From NCBI GenBank assembly GCA_050014395.1, contig JBEKDK010000035.1, positions 1-47,283 of the forward strand: a stretch of 47,283 nt of DNA, given 5' to 3'. How positions within the stretch are numbered: position 1 is the first letter of the stretch; every line of letters begins with the position of its first letter. A program made the position numbers and the translations under genes. Source of the stretch: DASPOJ01 sp050014395. Lineage in GTDB: Bacteria > Acidobacteriota > Terriglobia > Acidiferrales > UBA7541. Shown here piece after piece: positions 7,827 to 16,572 of the stretch. The notes beneath the pieces were generated by a model that was not told the origin of the DNA, did not search any database, and saw nothing but the letters and a program-made list of their open reading frames with translations.

Positions 7827-8756
7827 TTACGAATCCACCGGTTCGGCGTCGTTGCAGATGGCCATGATGGCTTCGACTTGACGGAAGCAGGCGTTTTCGC
7901 TGGTCTCGCCGTCTCTTACGCGGCCTTCGGCCAATGCTTGGCGGAGTCTGCTGACCATCGGGTTGTTCGGCGGCAGCGGGGCGGGCGTTTTTTCCGGATT
8001 GCAAAGTGCGAAATCAAGGCCGACTTCCATGCCCAGCGTGAGATAGGCCTTTTCCAATTCTTCGCGGACGCCTTTGGGCGTGCCCCACGCGAAATTGGAA
8101 AGACCGACAATCATGTGCACGCCATTCAAATCGGGATCGGCGCTGATCAAACGCATGGCGTCGAGGCCGATGTTCACCAGGCCGTAGGTGTCCGCGCCGA
8201 CGGGCGCAAGGCCGGGATCGATGATGATTTGATCGTTGGTGCGGCCCGCTTTGGTGACCAGCAGTTCGACGAAATGTCTGGCGGCGCGATAAGCATCCTG
8301 GGGATCGAGACATTGCGAAGCTCCGCCTTCGACAAAATGTTCCGAGGCCATGATGATCGCGAGCGTGTCGTAGTGCTTGACGAGTTCGATCATTTCGTCG
8401 AGATGCTGGCGGGAAGCGGCGAGGGAATTCAGAATGGGCGGACCGCTCTTTTTTCGATCGTAATATTTCAACGCGATCTTGTGGTACTCGACCGACGGAT
8501 TGTCGAAGCTGATGGGCGTCGCCGTCGCTTCTTGAATGGCGGGGACCAGGTCAGGAAGAAAAGCGAGCATCTCCGGCATGCGCACCTGAATGCGTTGCGT
8601 GCCGTCGATGTTCAGCGTCAGATAGCTCGCGCCCAAGTCCGTCTGGATTTTCGCGAGGTGCTGATAATCTTTAAGATTTCGTTCGCTGAATGCTTTACGC
8701 GCGCGGGCGTAGGAATTGTTCATCAACTCGCCGACGATTTTTAGCTTCTTGCTCAT
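7827..8756 (-). CDS. DHPS-fold methyltetrahydrofolate methyltransferase (AcsE/MtrH-like)
   Basis: A 309-residue soluble TIM-barrel protein of the pterin-binding (dihydropteroate-synthase-like) family. The N-terminal IVGELMN, the ASYLTLNID strand, ISFDNPS, IIIDPGLAPVG and VGLSNFAWG blocks follow the pattern of methyl-THF:corrinoid methyltransferases such as AcsE, where Asp/Asn residues hold the pterin. The start is the ATG at 8756, overlapping the upstream MetF-MetV stop in an ATGA; a longer frame reaching 8861 is only read-through of the overlapping gene. Coupling to a methylene-THF reductase strongly suggests it moves the methyl group of methyl-THF to a corrinoid or other acceptor. No corrinoid protein or CODH/ACS gene is present in the window, so the acceptor is unknown. 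Confidence 0.8.
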   Translation of the reverse strand: MSKKLKIVGELMNNSYARARKAFSERNLKDYQHLAKIQTDLGASYLTLNIDGTQRIQVRMPEMLAFLPDLVPAIQEATATPISFDNPSVEYHKIALKYYDRKKSGPPILNSLAASRQHLDEMIELVKHYDTLAIIMASEHFVEGGASQCLDPQDAYRAARHFVELLVTKAGRTNDQIIIDPGLAPVGADTYGLVNIGLDAMRLISADPDLNGVHMIVGLSNFAWGTPKGVREELEKAYLTLGMEVGLDFALCNPEKTPAPLPPNNPMVSRLRQALAEGRVRDGETSENACFRQVEAIMAICNDAEPVDS

Positions 8757-10354
8757 GACAGTTTGTTTTCCGCAGGTTTCATTTGGTCTAGAGCCGCTTC
8801 GTCCGCAAGAGCATTGGCCTTCTTTGCGGCATGGTCGCGTCCCAGCCAATTGTTGGCCCACGCGGACGTGCCGCGCAGCGCTTGGTTTTGCACGACGGGC
8901 GCGTGCTGCAGTAAATCCTGCTCGTGCGCATCATGCTTCAGCCGTTCGTAAGCGCGCAGCCAGATGCAATCGCCGTAGCCATCCACCTCGCAGCGGCCCT
9001 CGCGTGTGCCGCCGCACGGTCCATTGCGCTGGTTTTTTGCGCACTGCGATTCGGGACACAAAAACGCGATGTCGGGAAGCGAGCAATCGCCGCAATCCTT
9101 GCAGTGGTACAAAACCAACTTGCTTACACGCTCCGCGACGCGCAGCGACTTCGGGCCTTGCAATGGATCCTTGGAATGCGCGCAGACGTTCGCGCCCCAC
9201 TTGGCGAACGCCGTGCCAGGGGCGAAGATCGCGGCGTGCGTCCACTTGGACAATGCATAGCTTGCGGTGACGTGTTTGGATGCGACAGGGGGACTGGAAT
9301 CGCGTTGCGTGGGATCGGCAAGCCCGGTCACGCGATTTTCCGCATAATAAAAAAACTCGCCGGGGCGGGAGAAATTGATTTCACGCGCGAATTGCTTCCA
9401 GTCGTCCGGCGCGAACGTTTTTTCAATCGCCAGAATGTTTTCAATTGCGGAAAACTTGTGGACGCCGCCGAGGTATATGCCGCGATAGCCGAGTCCGCGA
9501 TAGATGGCGACTTGCTTGGCAGCGAATTCGGAGAAGAAGGCTTTGCCGCGGTCCGGGGACTGCGCCTGCTTCTGGCAGAGTTCAAAAAGCGCGCGGCTGA
9601 CGACAACGCCGGGAATTTTGCCTTCAAAAAAGATTTGTACGACACCCGAACTTAATAGGTACACGTTGCCGATAAGCGGCGTTTGTTTCATTCCATGCGC
9701 ATCCATGTAGAGCCGCAGCTCGGAAATCTTGCGCGAATCAAAACCGATCTGATTGATGATGAATTGCGCGCCGCACTCGACCTTCTTTTCGAGCTTCTTG
9801 TATTGCGGAATCACTTCGCCTTCGCGCAATTTAAAATTGGTGGTGACCGCGCCGATGCAAAATTGCGTTTTCAGCAACTGCTGGTGCTTGCTTTTGCCGT
9901 GCGCGTCCTTGGGATCGAGTCCGTGATTCATTTTGTCCAGCATCGAGATCAGGCCGATGGAATCGATATCGAATACCGGCTTGGCGCGGCCTTCGCTTCC
10001 GCCGACGGGATAATCGCCGGTCATGGCGAGAATGTTGTAGAAGCCGTCGCTATTCAGCAGCCACGCGTCGCTTTCGAGGCCGTTGCGATTCAGGTCCTTG
10101 CAGGTGAGATGAATGACGACTTCCTTGCCCGCGTAAAGAATCGGCCTGGCGAGGGCCAGCGGCGAGAGTTGCGGATTGCCGCCGGCGTTGTCGGTGACGG
10201 AAATCCAGTCAACGCTGGCGCTCTCGATGAGTTCGTTGGCGAAGCTGCGCGCTTTGATGGCGCTATCCTCAGCCATCGAGCCGCGCACGGACACGAGTTC
10301 CGTCCCGACAAGGAAGCGGGAGGACTGGCGCAATTTTTCCTGCAAGGTCTGCAT
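8753..10354 (-). CDS. Methylenetetrahydrofolate reductase, MetF-MetV fusion
   Basis: A 533-residue protein that reduces 5,10-methylene-THF to 5-methyl-THF. Residues about 1-310 form the MetF barrel (HLTCKDLNRNGLESD and MTGDYPVGG are diagnostic). Residues about 360-480 form the Cys-rich MTHFR C-terminal domain, with eight cysteines at 418, 421, 424, 433, 438, 447, 455 and 463. In acetogens this C-terminal domain is often a separate protein, MetV, and docks MetF to electron-transfer partners. Here the two are one chain. The gene follows the hydrogenase small subunit after 80 bases that may hold a weak internal promoter (TATGCT shortly before the start) and overlaps the methyltransferase gene by four bases. 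There is no obvious NAD(P)H-specific module, so electrons may come from the co-encoded hydrogenase or HydB/HydG pair. Confidence 0.87.
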   Translation of the reverse strand: MQTLQEKLRQSSRFLVGTELVSVRGSMAEDSAIKARSFANELIESASVDWISVTDNAGGNPQLSPLALARPILYAGKEVVIHLTCKDLNRNGLESDAWLLNSDGFYNILAMTGDYPVGGSEGRAKPVFDIDSIGLISMLDKMNHGLDPKDAHGKSKHQQLLKTQFCIGAVTTNFKLREGEVIPQYKKLEKKVECGAQFIINQIGFDSRKISELRLYMDAHGMKQTPLIGNVYLLSSGVVQIFFEGKIPGVVVSRALFELCQKQAQSPDRGKAFFSEFAAKQVAIYRGLGYRGIYLGGVHKFSAIENILAIEKTFAPDDWKQFAREINFSRPGEFFYYAENRVTGLADPTQRDSSPPVASKHVTASYALSKWTHAAIFAPGTAFAKWGANVCAHSKDPLQGPKSLRVAERVSKLVLYHCKDCGDCSLPDIAFLCPESQCAKNQRNGPCGGTREGRCEVDGYGDCIWLRAYERLKHDAHEQDLLQHAPVVQNQALRGTSAWANNWLGRDHAAKKANALADEAALDQMKPAENKLS

Positions 10355-10434
10355 GAACCCTTACAGCATAGCAGCACCGGCCACGCAGGGAAACGGTGTG
10401 CATGGAACTGCGGGGACTACCGAACAGCCGAGGC

Positions 10435-10971
<537 letters not shown>

Positions 10972-10978
10972 CGTCAGC

Positions 10979-11485
10979 TCAATCCAACTCGATCTCGATA
11001 TCGTCCGCGACTTTGTCCTTCTCTAGAAACGTTTCGGAGTGGAAGACCCAGCGGTCGTTCTTCGGATCGTCGAAGCGATAACCCTTCATCTTCAGTTGCT
11101 CGAGCGCCGATGGCTCGGTGAAGCAGCGGCCGCAGCGCTGACAGGTGCTCATGAACAGCTCGATGCGCTGGCGCATGTCGCCGATCTTGTTCGTCGCGGT
11201 CTCAAAATCCTTGCTCATGGTGATGGCTTTTTCGGGGCAGACGTCGGCGCAGCGGCCGCAGTAGGTGCAGCGGCGGCCCAAATATTCGAGGACGCGAATC
11301 TCCTGCGAGACGTCGTAGATCAGGATTTCGCGCGCGGGGCAATTGTTCGCGCAGCCCGCGCAGCCGATGCACTTGCGCGCGTCGAAGATCGGCCGGCCGC
11401 GAAACTTCTCGGGCACGGGCTTGGCCGCGGCGGGATGCGGCAGCGTCACGCGGCCGGCGCCGAGGCAGATCGCCGTCTCTTTCAA
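10979..11485 (-). CDS. Hydrogenase ferredoxin-like subunit (HycF/NuoI-like)
   Basis: A polyferredoxin subunit with two [4Fe-4S] motifs (CIGCAGCANNCP and CTYCGRCADVCP) and an extra CQRCGRCF motif; it relays electrons to the small subunit. The GAGRVTLPHP opening is typical of NuoI-like hydrogenase subunits. The 5' end is unclear. The only standard start in frame is TTG at 11485 with no ribosome-binding site. An ATT at 11503 has GAGGTG at ideal spacing and gives MSVLSKLKETAI. A separate 11-codon ORF with ATG (11526-11491) lies just upstream in another frame and reads MEINEVRPFQS; joining it to this frame would give a normal-looking N-terminus. So a one-base frameshift, either real or in the assembly, is possible. 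Confidence 0.85.
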   Translation of the reverse strand: MKETAICLGAGRVTLPHPAAAKPVPEKFRGRPIFDARKCIGCAGCANNCPAREILIYDVSQEIRVLEYLGRRCTYCGRCADVCPEKAITMSKDFETATNKIGDMRQRIELFMSTCQRCGRCFTEPSALEQLKMKGYRFDDPKNDRWVFHSETFLEKDKVADDIEIELD

Positions 11486-11490
11486 TTTGC

Positions 11491-11526
11491 TTAAGACTGA
11501 AATGGCCGCACCTCGTTAATTTCCAT
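11491..11526 (-). other. Eleven-codon mini-ORF, possible displaced N-terminus of the NuoI-like subunit
   Basis: ATG at 11526 begins a short frame encoding MEINEVRPFQS and ending in TAA, five bases before the TTG start of the ferredoxin-like subunit. It sits 22 bases after the stop codon of the NuoH-like gene, which is where the next gene would be expected to start. It is either a split-off N-terminus caused by a frameshift or a chance leader ORF. Choosing between these needs read-level data or homologues. Confidence 0.4.
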
Positions 11527-11548
11527 CACTTTAATTTTCGTAACCCGG

Positions 11549-12481
11549 TTAATGTCCATATGTCGCCAGAACCAACGCCACCAAGGCCACCGCCAGCAAG
11601 CCGGCGAAGAAGCGGATCGCCTGATCGATTCGGTAGCGCGCATGAGTCGCCGCCACCACCGTCACCAACAACACCAGCACGGAAACCTTGGCCCAGAAAA
11701 TCAGCCATCCCACGCCCGGGAAGAACGCCGGGCCCGAACCCCACGGCACAAACATCGCCACAAAAAGCGCGCTGTAGACGAGTAGTTTGGCCATCGAGGC
11801 GTACTTGAAGAGCGCCAGCTTCGGGCCGGAGTACTCCATGAGCGGGCCTTCCATCAATTCGGTTTCGGCTTCGGAGGTATCGAACGGCACGCGTTGCACG
11901 AATGCTTGGAATGACAGCAGAATCACGCCGAGCATCAGCGCGCCGGACCATGGGAATCCGCCAGTGGAATAAACGGAGCCAGTGAGCACCGAATCCAAGC
12001 GGAACGAATGCGCGTGGAGGGCGCCGACGACGATGGCGATCGCGAACAACGGTTCGAGCGCGATCATCGTCATCATCTCGCGGCTGATTCCGACGAGTGA
12101 GTACGTCGAGCCCGCCGCCAAGCCCGCGAGCAGAGTGCAGATTCCGCACAGCGTGAGCAAATAAATCAGTAGGATCACATCGCCCGCGCCGTTCAGAGGC
12201 GCGCGGAAGCCCATCGGCACCAGGCAAGCCGCCGTCAGCACCGACGCGAGCGCTAAATACGCCGCGAAACGCTGCATCGCGGGCGACTGGCCGGATTCGA
12301 TGTCTTCCTTGCCCAGCAATTTCAATAAATCGAGATAGGGCTGGCGGATGGGCGGGCCTTGGCGCGATTGGATGCGCGCGGTGATCTTGCGCAGTATGCC
12401 TTGAAATAGCGGCGCCACCAGCAGCACGACGCCCACGTTCAGCGCCACGCCCACGATCGCCCAGATCAGGTGAAGATTCAT
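11549..12481 (-). CDS. Group 4 hydrogenase membrane subunit (HycD/HyfC/NuoH-like)
   Basis: A 310-residue protein with about eight membrane segments. It carries the NuoH-family signatures RIQSRQGPPIRQPYLDLLKLLGKE after the first helix, ALEPLFA in the middle, and the acidic loop VPFDTSEAETELMEG. In group 4 hydrogenases and complex I this subunit connects the soluble catalytic arm to the ion-pumping arm. The start is the ATG at 12481, with AGGACC upstream; an in-frame extension to 12538 only overlaps the large-subunit gene. The preceding large-subunit gene stops 8 bases upstream. Confidence 0.92.
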   Translation of the reverse strand: MNLHLIWAIVGVALNVGVVLLVAPLFQGILRKITARIQSRQGPPIRQPYLDLLKLLGKEDIESGQSPAMQRFAAYLALASVLTAACLVPMGFRAPLNGAGDVILLIYLLTLCGICTLLAGLAAGSTYSLVGISREMMTMIALEPLFAIAIVVGALHAHSFRLDSVLTGSVYSTGGFPWSGALMLGVILLSFQAFVQRVPFDTSEAETELMEGPLMEYSGPKLALFKYASMAKLLVYSALFVAMFVPWGSGPAFFPGVGWLIFWAKVSVLVLLVTVVAATHARYRIDQAIRFFAGLLAVALVALVLATYGH

Positions 12482-12489
12482 GTTCGGTC

Positions 12490-14166
12490 CTAAGCTTTCT
12501 TTGCCCGCGTCAGCTTCAGCAATTCTTGCTGCGACCACACCTTCACGGCGCCGGAGCGCACGTCAATTGTTTCCAATCGATCGGTGCAGGAAAAGCACGG
12601 GTCGATGCTGCCGAGAGAAATCGTCATATCCGCGATCTGCTGATCCTTGATCATGGCCGGCACCGCTTGCAGGTTCTGATACGTCGGCGCGCGCACGCGC
12701 CAGCGGCGAGGATGATTGTTCTCGCCGGTGATCACGAAGTGATGGCTTTCGCCGCGCGGCGCTTCCACGGAAGACAAGCCCATGCGCCCCGCCGGCAAAT
12801 CGTCCTTGATATCAAGCTGGATTGGCCCGGGCTCCATCTTGTCCAAGCATTGGCGGATGATGCGGATCGACTCGAACACTTCTTGGACCCGGACGAGCAC
12901 GCGGGACCACACGTCACCGCCGTGCGCGGTGATTACGTCGAATTCGACGCGGTCGTACGCGGCGTAAGGATGATCGCGGCGGCAATCGATCTCCGCACCG
13001 GCCGCGCGCGCCACGGGGCCGAGCAGCCCCATATCTTTCACCAGTCTCAGATCCGCAACGCCGACGCCGGTGGTGCGCTTCTGAATGTTTTTATCTTTGC
13101 TGACGGCATCGACGACGGGCCGCCACTCGGCTTCGAGCTTATCGAGCACGTGACTCAGCTCGGTCTTCAATTCGGGAGTGATATCCCAGCGCACGCCGCC
13201 GATGACGCAGAGGCCGTAGGTTTTCCGGTTGCCGGTCATTTTTTCGGCGATCCACATGATCGGCTCGCGGATGCGGAAGCTTTGCATGAACAATGTGTCG
13301 AAGCCGACGATGTGGCAGGCCAAGCCGGTCCACAGTAGATGGCTGTGCAAACGCTCGAGCTCGAGCATGATCGTGCGGATATATTCCGCGCGCGGCGGCG
13401 GCTTGAGCGCCACGGCGTCTTCGACGGACTGCGCGTAGGCCACGCTGTGCACACAGCCGCAGATGCCGCAAATGCGCTCGGCCAGCATAGGAATGTCGTT
13501 GTAGCTGAGCACGGTTTCGGCGAGTTTTTCGATGCCGCGATGCGCCATGAAGCCGCGGTATTCGCAGCCGCGCACCATTTCGCCTTCGACGTAGAGGCGG
13601 AAATGCGCGGGCTCATCGAGCGTCGGATGGAATGGGCCGAAGGGCACGACCATGCAGCCTTCCGGAGGCTCGTCGAATGTGAGTTCGCGCGTGTCGTCGA
13701 AGCCTTCTGGAACTTGATTCCAGGGCACATCCTTGCGCAGCGGATGCATGCCTTCCGGCCAACCGTCGGGCAAAACCAGGCGCTTCATGTAGCGGTGGCC
13801 GACGGGCTCGATACCGACGAGATCGCGCATTTCGCGCTCGGCCCAACTGGCGGCGGGCACGACTTCGGTGATGCTGTCGATTCTTGGGGAAGCTGCGGGC
13901 ACGTACACCAGGATGCTGCAGAGCACATGATCGCGATCGAATGCGAAATCGTGCGCGACCAGGAATTTTCCGGAGTACGGCCGATCGTCCGCGCCGATAC
14001 TGATCACATAACGCGCGTCGAGATCGCGAAAGATGTAAAGGCAAACGGCCTTCACTGCGGAAGGCTCGATCACCACGAACAGGCGATTATCGGCGGGCAA
14101 ATCGGCGCGCAAGATCGCCGAGCCGAATTTCTCTTTCAATTGATTGAGCCTATCGCGGGCGACCAT
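12490..14166 (-). CDS. Group 4 [NiFe] hydrogenase large subunit, fused NuoC-NuoD type (HycE-like)
   Basis: A 558-residue protein. Residues about 1-165 form the NuoC-like 30-kDa domain (SWAEREMRDLVGIEPVGHRY) and the rest the NuoD-like catalytic domain. All four nickel-ligand cysteines are present: Cys233 and Cys236 (RICGICGCVHS) and Cys524 and Cys527 (DPCFSCTDR). Complex I lacks these, so this is a genuine hydrogenase. After Arg530 a 28-residue tail remains, equivalent to the HycE extension that the protease HycI removes after nickel insertion; a HycI-like protease is encoded three genes earlier in the same transcript. The ATG at 14166 lies one base after the stop codon of the antiporter-like subunit. 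H2 oxidation or evolution coupled to ion movement is the family role. Confidence 0.93.
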   Translation of the reverse strand: MVARDRLNQLKEKFGSAILRADLPADNRLFVVIEPSAVKAVCLYIFRDLDARYVISIGADDRPYSGKFLVAHDFAFDRDHVLCSILVYVPAASPRIDSITEVVPAASWAEREMRDLVGIEPVGHRYMKRLVLPDGWPEGMHPLRKDVPWNQVPEGFDDTRELTFDEPPEGCMVVPFGPFHPTLDEPAHFRLYVEGEMVRGCEYRGFMAHRGIEKLAETVLSYNDIPMLAERICGICGCVHSVAYAQSVEDAVALKPPPRAEYIRTIMLELERLHSHLLWTGLACHIVGFDTLFMQSFRIREPIMWIAEKMTGNRKTYGLCVIGGVRWDITPELKTELSHVLDKLEAEWRPVVDAVSKDKNIQKRTTGVGVADLRLVKDMGLLGPVARAAGAEIDCRRDHPYAAYDRVEFDVITAHGGDVWSRVLVRVQEVFESIRIIRQCLDKMEPGPIQLDIKDDLPAGRMGLSSVEAPRGESHHFVITGENNHPRRWRVRAPTYQNLQAVPAMIKDQQIADMTISLGSIDPCFSCTDRLETIDVRSGAVKVWSQQELLKLTRAKKA

Positions 14167-14167
14167 G

Positions 14168-16096
14168 TCAGTGTTCTTTCCAGGCCGGCAATTTGCTGGC
14201 CTCGTGCCGCGGCGCTCCACCCAGCCAACCGAAGTAGCGCTTGATCTCGCCGTAGAAATTGTGGGCTACGTAGCGATAGGCTTCCGCCTCGTGCGCGTAG
14301 CCGCAGAGCCAAGGCGCGGCGGCGCGGCGCGATGAGGCGCCCACTCTGGAGATCGCGAACGCCACCAGGAACGTGACGCCGAGCACGGCGGCGAATCCCA
14401 GCGGCGCAAATTGCGCCACGCCGTTAAAGAACCCAATGCCGCGCACCGGATCGACGGTCATCGGCATCGTGCTCGCCATCAGCCCGCCGAGTCCGTCTTT
14501 GCTGGCATTCAGCGCGTGCTGAATCAGGCGGAACCCGATGGCCGGCACTACGCCGAGCGAAACGCAGGCCGCCGCCAGGAAAAGCTGCGGGGCCTGCATT
14601 TTCCAGCCGACTTCCAGACGGCCGCGGGCAGCGGCTTGATCGATGACTACTGTGCTGGCGCGCGAAAGAAAGCTCACGCCGAAGAACTTGATGAACGAAG
14701 CCAGGGTAAGCGCGCTGGTGAGAATGGCGATCACCGCGCACACGGCCAAAAAGCGCGCCGATCCGCTGCCGAGAATCGTGGCGACGTAGATCGTCCACTT
14801 GCTCGCGAAGCCGTTGAACAGCGGCACGCCGGAGATCGAGAAAGATGCGATCAGCGCGGTGATCGCGGTGAGCGGCATGAACTTCATCAAGCCGCCCATT
14901 TTGTTCAGGTCTTGCGTGCCGGTGGCGTGAAGCATCGAACCGGCGTTGAGGAAGAGCAGGCCCTTGAATAGACCGTGATTCAGCACGTGGAACAGCGCGC
15001 CGAAAAACGCGATCGTGGCGAACAACTGCGCGTTCGGGCCGGCAGCGGGCAATAGCGTCATGCACGCGCCGGTGCCCAGCAAGATGTAGCCGACTTGACC
15101 GATGCTGTGGAAGGCCAGCAGGCGCTTGGTTTGCTCCTGCTTGAGCGCTTGCATCGTGCCGGTGAAGAGCGTGATTGTGCCGAGCACCGCGACCAGGGTC
15201 CCCCATCTTGCGAGCGGATAGTGCGGCAGCGCGCTCAACGGCACGAGCCACAGGAAATAGCGCATCAGGCCGTACACGCCGGTCTTGATCATTACGCCGG
15301 AAAGCATGGCGCTGACGGGCGACGGAGCAGCAGGGTGCGCGTCCGGCAGCCAAACTTGGCCGAACGGCCACATGCCCATCTTGATTCCAAAGCCGATCAG
15401 AAAGAGCGCGAATGCCGCGGCTGCCGCGATAGGATTTTTCTCGAGCAGCAGCGGGAGGTTTCGGCTTACGGTATCGAAGTCATACATCAAGCTGGTGCTG
15501 CCGCGCGCCGCGGCGCCCGTCACGGCCAGCACTTCCGCGCCGACCATCGTAGAGGCGCAAGCGATCAGCATCATGATCAGGAATTTGTTGGCGGCCCAGA
15601 CGTTCTGGCGCTTCTTGTACTCAAACCGGATGAGCGCATAGCCCGCGAGCGTCATCATCATCCAGAAAATGAAGAAGAACCACATCATGTCCGTCGTGCT
15701 GAGCAAGCCATACATGGCGGCGAGGAACAGCAGGAAGTACGGGTAGTAACGGGCCACGCCGTATTCCGTGTAATGCTTCATGTAGACGATGGAATAAAAC
15801 GCGGCAGGCACGGCAATCACCGCAGCCAACAAAAGAAACGTCGCCGTTAGTCCATCCACGTGCAGCCGCAGCACGTAGCCGATGCCCGGCATCTGCCAGA
15901 ATCGCTCCGATGCCGCCGACGCACCGAACAGCAACACTTTGCCGGCGGCGTAGAAAATCATCGCCGCGGTGGAGAGCGTGATGAAGAACCCAACCCAGCC
16001 CGCAAGGGTCTTGAAGTGCGAGACGGCGAGCGTGAGCAGCGCGCCCGCAACGCACAGCAGAATCGCGGAGACGACGGCTTCTTCCGGAGTCATCAT
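14168..16096 (-). CDS. Group 4 hydrogenase antiporter-like membrane subunit (HycC/HyfB/NuoL-like)
   Basis: A 642-residue polytopic protein with about fifteen membrane segments, of the proton-conducting Mrp/NuoL/M/N family. It shows the core signatures GIKMGMWPFGQVWLPDAHP and APSPVSAMLSGVMIKTGVYG, including the conserved lysines that carry protons, and KRLLAFHSIGQVGYI in the following half. It is the only antiporter-like subunit in the window, so the complex resembles a compact HycB-G type and not the larger Hyf or Mbh types. Its start overlaps the stop of the protease gene (ATGA at 16093-16096). Its C-terminus (RRAAAPWLCGYAHEAEAYRYVAHNFYGEIKR) resembles the HyfB/HycC end that meets the soluble arm. 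Confidence 0.92.
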   Translation of the reverse strand: MMTPEEAVVSAILLCVAGALLTLAVSHFKTLAGWVGFFITLSTAAMIFYAAGKVLLFGASAASERFWQMPGIGYVLRLHVDGLTATFLLLAAVIAVPAAFYSIVYMKHYTEYGVARYYPYFLLFLAAMYGLLSTTDMMWFFFIFWMMMTLAGYALIRFEYKKRQNVWAANKFLIMMLIACASTMVGAEVLAVTGAAARGSTSLMYDFDTVSRNLPLLLEKNPIAAAAAFALFLIGFGIKMGMWPFGQVWLPDAHPAAPSPVSAMLSGVMIKTGVYGLMRYFLWLVPLSALPHYPLARWGTLVAVLGTITLFTGTMQALKQEQTKRLLAFHSIGQVGYILLGTGACMTLLPAAGPNAQLFATIAFFGALFHVLNHGLFKGLLFLNAGSMLHATGTQDLNKMGGLMKFMPLTAITALIASFSISGVPLFNGFASKWTIYVATILGSGSARFLAVCAVIAILTSALTLASFIKFFGVSFLSRASTVVIDQAAARGRLEVGWKMQAPQLFLAAACVSLGVVPAIGFRLIQHALNASKDGLGGLMASTMPMTVDPVRGIGFFNGVAQFAPLGFAAVLGVTFLVAFAISRVGASSRRAAAPWLCGYAHEAEAYRYVAHNFYGEIKRYFGWLGGAPRHEASKLPAWKEH

Positions 16097-16572
16097 GCGT
16101 TCACTTCCGTCATTGGCCGTGTGGCCGAGGGCTGTTCCCGCCGCTGCGGCGATGGCACGTCGCGCAGCAATTCAAAAAGCGCATTGAGAGTCGTCTCCAT
16201 CGTTGCCGTGAGAGGCTGACCGGCGGCAAGCGATTCCGGCTGGACGCCCAAGAGCCACGCCTTCGTCGTGCCGTTCGCTTCCGCCCACTTCGCCAAAAGG
16301 CTGAGCGAAATTTTGTGCGTTGAGATTTGCGGGAACCGCGCGGCCATCTCGCCCGAGTTCAAGAAAACCACCGATCCCGGCGCGCCTCCAAACTCCACCG
16401 CGTCGAGAAAGACGAGGTGTTCGCAGCCAATTCCCTCAGGAATATCGTTGGATATTAAGTGTTCCGCCAGCCGCACGCCGAAACCGTCGTCACCGTAATC
16501 CGCATTGCCAAGGCCAACCAGACAAACATCGCCCGTGAGGCATTGCGTAAGTTGTTCCGCCAAATCGGGCAT
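16093..16572 (-). CDS. Hydrogenase maturation protease (HycI family)
   Basis: A 159-residue soluble endopeptidase that clips the C-terminal tail of the [NiFe] large subunit after nickel insertion. The N-terminal GLGNADYGDDGFGVRLAEHL is the family signature, with the nickel-sensing acidic residue in DDGFG and the second acidic site in FLDAVEFGG. A conserved His (STHKISL) completes the usual metal set. It overlaps the genes on both sides by four bases, so it is made together with the hydrogenase subunits. Its presence fits the 28-residue tail on the large subunit. No hypA-F maturation genes are in the window; they must be elsewhere. Confidence 0.88.
   Translation of the reverse strand: MPDLAEQLTQCLTGDVCLVGLGNADYGDDGFGVRLAEHLISNDIPEGIGCEHLVFLDAVEFGGAPGSVVFLNSGEMAARFPQISTHKISLSLLAKWAEANGTTKAWLLGVQPESLAAGQPLTATMETTLNALFELLRDVPSPQRREQPSATRPMTEVNA

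Noticed and set aside
8757..8861. N-terminal extension of the methyltransferase
   Set aside because: It only reads through the end of the MetF-MetV gene in another frame; the ATGA overlap start matches the family N-terminus.
12526..16055. Long open frames opposite or out of frame with the hydrogenase genes
   Set aside because: They mirror the high-GC coding strand, have no recognisable domains and overlap clearly conserved genes completely.
12490..16096. Respiratory complex I instead of hydrogenase
   Set aside because: The large subunit keeps CGIC and CFSC nickel ligands and a cleavable tail, and a HycI-like protease is present.
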